Assembly (NCBI RefSeq): GCF_000172175.1
Contig: NZ_ABJL02000007.1
Location: 434,001-498,000, forward strand
Source of the DNA: Bacteroides intestinalis DSM 17393
GTDB lineage: Bacteria > Bacteroidota > Bacteroidia > Bacteroidales > Bacteroidaceae
DNA length: 64,000 nucleotides
Direction: 5' to 3'
The translations under genes and the position numbers were made by a program. Below are positions 62,849-64,000 of this stretch, piece after piece; the stretch's first letter is position 1, and each line of letters opens with the position of its first letter. The notes below the pieces were generated by a model. The model saw only the letters and a list, made by a program, of their open reading frames with translations, was not told the origin of the DNA and did not search any database.

Positions 62849-64000
62849 ATGAAGCAGAAGATTTCAAAATTCTTTTCTGATGCGAGGATTAGGATGCTAC
62901 TATTATTCCTGATCTCTACAGTTTATATTCAAGCTCAGTCGGGCAGAATCGTTACGGGTGTCGTTAAAGATGCCACGGGCGAAACAGTTATTGGAGTAAA
63001 CGTAACTGTAAAGGGTAATGCTGCTTTGGGTACTATTACCGATTTGGACGGTAAGTATTCATTGAGTGTTCCTGCGCAAAAATCTACTTTAGTGTTTTCA
63101 TTCATTGGTTATCAAACCCAGGAAAAAACAATTGATGCTAACACCAAAACTTTGAATGTTACGTTGGTTGAAGATTCTAAGTTGCTGGATGAAGTTGTTG
63201 TAGTTGGTTACGGTACAATGAAAAGAAAAGACGTAACAGGTGCTGTAGCACACGTTGGAGATGAAGTGACCAAGAACAGAGCTGCAACAAATGCTCTTGA
63301 TTTCCTGGTAGGTACTGTACCCGGTGTGCATATAACACCTTCTACTGAAGCAGGTGGTGGTGCTTCCGGACTTCTGATTCGTGGTAAACAATCATTGAAG
63401 GCAAGTACTTCTCCTTTGATTGTTCTGGATGGTGTAGTATTCTATGGTAACATTGGAGATATTAACCCGAATGACATTGAAAGTATGGATATCCTGAAGG
63501 ATGCCAGTTCTACTGCTATCTATGGTTCTAAAGGGTCGGCAGGTGTTATTCTTATTAATACTAAGAGAGGTACTTCTGAAAAGCCTATTATTAATGTAAG
63601 TACCAAAATCGGTGTGGCGCAAGCAACCTTTATGCCTGAAATGCCTACTGCCGAACAATACATGCAGAGACGTTCTGATTATTATAAGACAATCGACTAC
63701 TTCAAACCGGGAGACCAACAAAAAGGTTTAGGCTACTATGATAATCCCGACCATCTGCCTGAAGGAGTTTCCCGCGATCAATGGGCTGCTTATGATCCCT
63801 CTTTCTCCGGTGATTACATTGAAACCTGGATGCAACGTTTGGAATTCAATCCCATTGAGGTTACCAATTACAAAGCCGGTAAATTCGTTGACTGGATGGA
63901 CCTTGTTTACCAGAATGGTTTGAGACAAGATTACAGTGCGTCTGTTTCCGGAAAGACAGCGAGAACCAACTATTATGTCTCATTAGGATATACCAATAAT
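62849..64000 (+). CDS. SusC-like TonB-dependent transporter, second copy (cut by window edge)
   Basis: The frame is open from ATG 62849 to the right edge, 384 codons. It shows a signal peptide (LLLFLISTVYIQAQ), a carboxypeptidase-regulatory-like domain (GVVKDATGETVIGVNVTVKG, TITDLDGKYSL), the DEVVVVGYGTMKRKDVTGAV junction and a plug domain with LIVLDGVVFYGNIGDINPND and ILKDASSTAIYGSKGSAGVI, then the start of the barrel. No STN domain is present. It is distinct from the SusC at 28547, so the locus has at least two import systems. The partner SusD gene is expected just beyond the edge. Confidence 0.94.
   Translation, partial: MKQKISKFFSDARIRMLLLFLISTVYIQAQSGRIVTGVVKDATGETVIGVNVTVKGNAALGTITDLDGKYSLSVPAQKSTLVFSFIGYQTQEKTIDANTKTLNVTLVEDSKLLDEVVVVGYGTMKRKDVTGAVAHVGDEVTKNRAATNALDFLVGTVPGVHITPSTEAGGGASGLLIRGKQSLKASTSPLIVLDGVVFYGNIGDINPNDIESMDILKDASSTAIYGSKGSAGVILINTKRGTSEKPIINVSTKIGVAQATFMPEMPTAEQYMQRRSDYYKTIDYFKPGDQQKGLGYYDNPDHLPEGVSRDQWAAYDPSFSGDYIETWMQRLEFNPIEVTNYKAGKFVDWMDLVYQNGLRQDYSASVSGKTARTNYYVSLGYTNN

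Noticed and set aside
1..64000. Search for tRNA, rRNA, CRISPR arrays, insertion sequences, integrases and phage genes
   Set aside because: None was recognised by eye; short tRNA-like folds cannot be fully excluded without a covariance search.

Overview
The window looks like chromosomal DNA of a gut Bacteroides (Bacteroidota). The signs are paired SusC/SusD-like proteins, two hybrid two-component regulators with propeller sensors, many lipoprotein glycoside hydrolases, TAnnTTTG promoter elements in place of the E. coli type, few Shine-Dalgarno sequences and a moderate, AT-leaning base composition. The species cannot be fixed from the sequence alone.

Region 1 (1-7.8 kb) is housekeeping. It holds the start of polA (minus strand), a polyprenyl diphosphate synthase with a small membrane protein behind it, and a long minus-strand block: mnmG, apt, uvrC, dtd, mazG and deoC. 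A near-perfect ParB-binding (parS-like) sequence lies between mnmG and apt.

Region 2 (7.8-13.0 kb) is a compact cluster of little-known genes. A membrane-anchored TPR lipoprotein with a helix-turn-helix-like tail is followed by a DUF3244-like secreted protein, a 40-residue basic peptide, three DUF2589-type proteins, a tiny zinc-ribbon protein and an M15-type peptidase without a signal peptide. A 19-bp perfect hairpin closes it. This is the best candidate here for an undescribed system.

Region 3 (13.2-24.5 kb) is a first carbohydrate cluster: a GH2 enzyme, a hybrid two-component regulator, two exported Gfo/Idh/MocA oxidoreductases with a two-helix membrane protein between them, a tandem DUF1080 protein (3-keto-disaccharide hydrolase family) and an ApbE-like flavin transferase. 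The oxidoreductase plus DUF1080 set suggests glycoside cleavage through 3-keto sugars rather than plain hydrolysis.

Region 4 (24.7-64 kb) is a large polysaccharide utilization locus. It has two GH43 genes (one frameshifted), a DUF4965-type protein, a SusC/SusD pair, an unassigned alpha/alpha-toroid protein, an aldose epimerase, three GH105 unsaturated glucuronyl hydrolases, a serine-type sulfatase, a second hybrid regulator, a GH2, an FAD oxidoreductase, a GH130, a GH115, a GH31, a GH63/MGH1-like protein and the start of a second SusC. The enzymes fit a branched, acidic, partly sulfated glycan carrying arabinose-type and (methyl)glucuronic acid side groups. No polysaccharide lyase is recognised, although three GH105 enzymes imply unsaturated uronides as substrates. 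Hairpin terminators split the locus into several transcription units. No tRNA, rRNA, CRISPR array, integrase or insertion sequence was seen.
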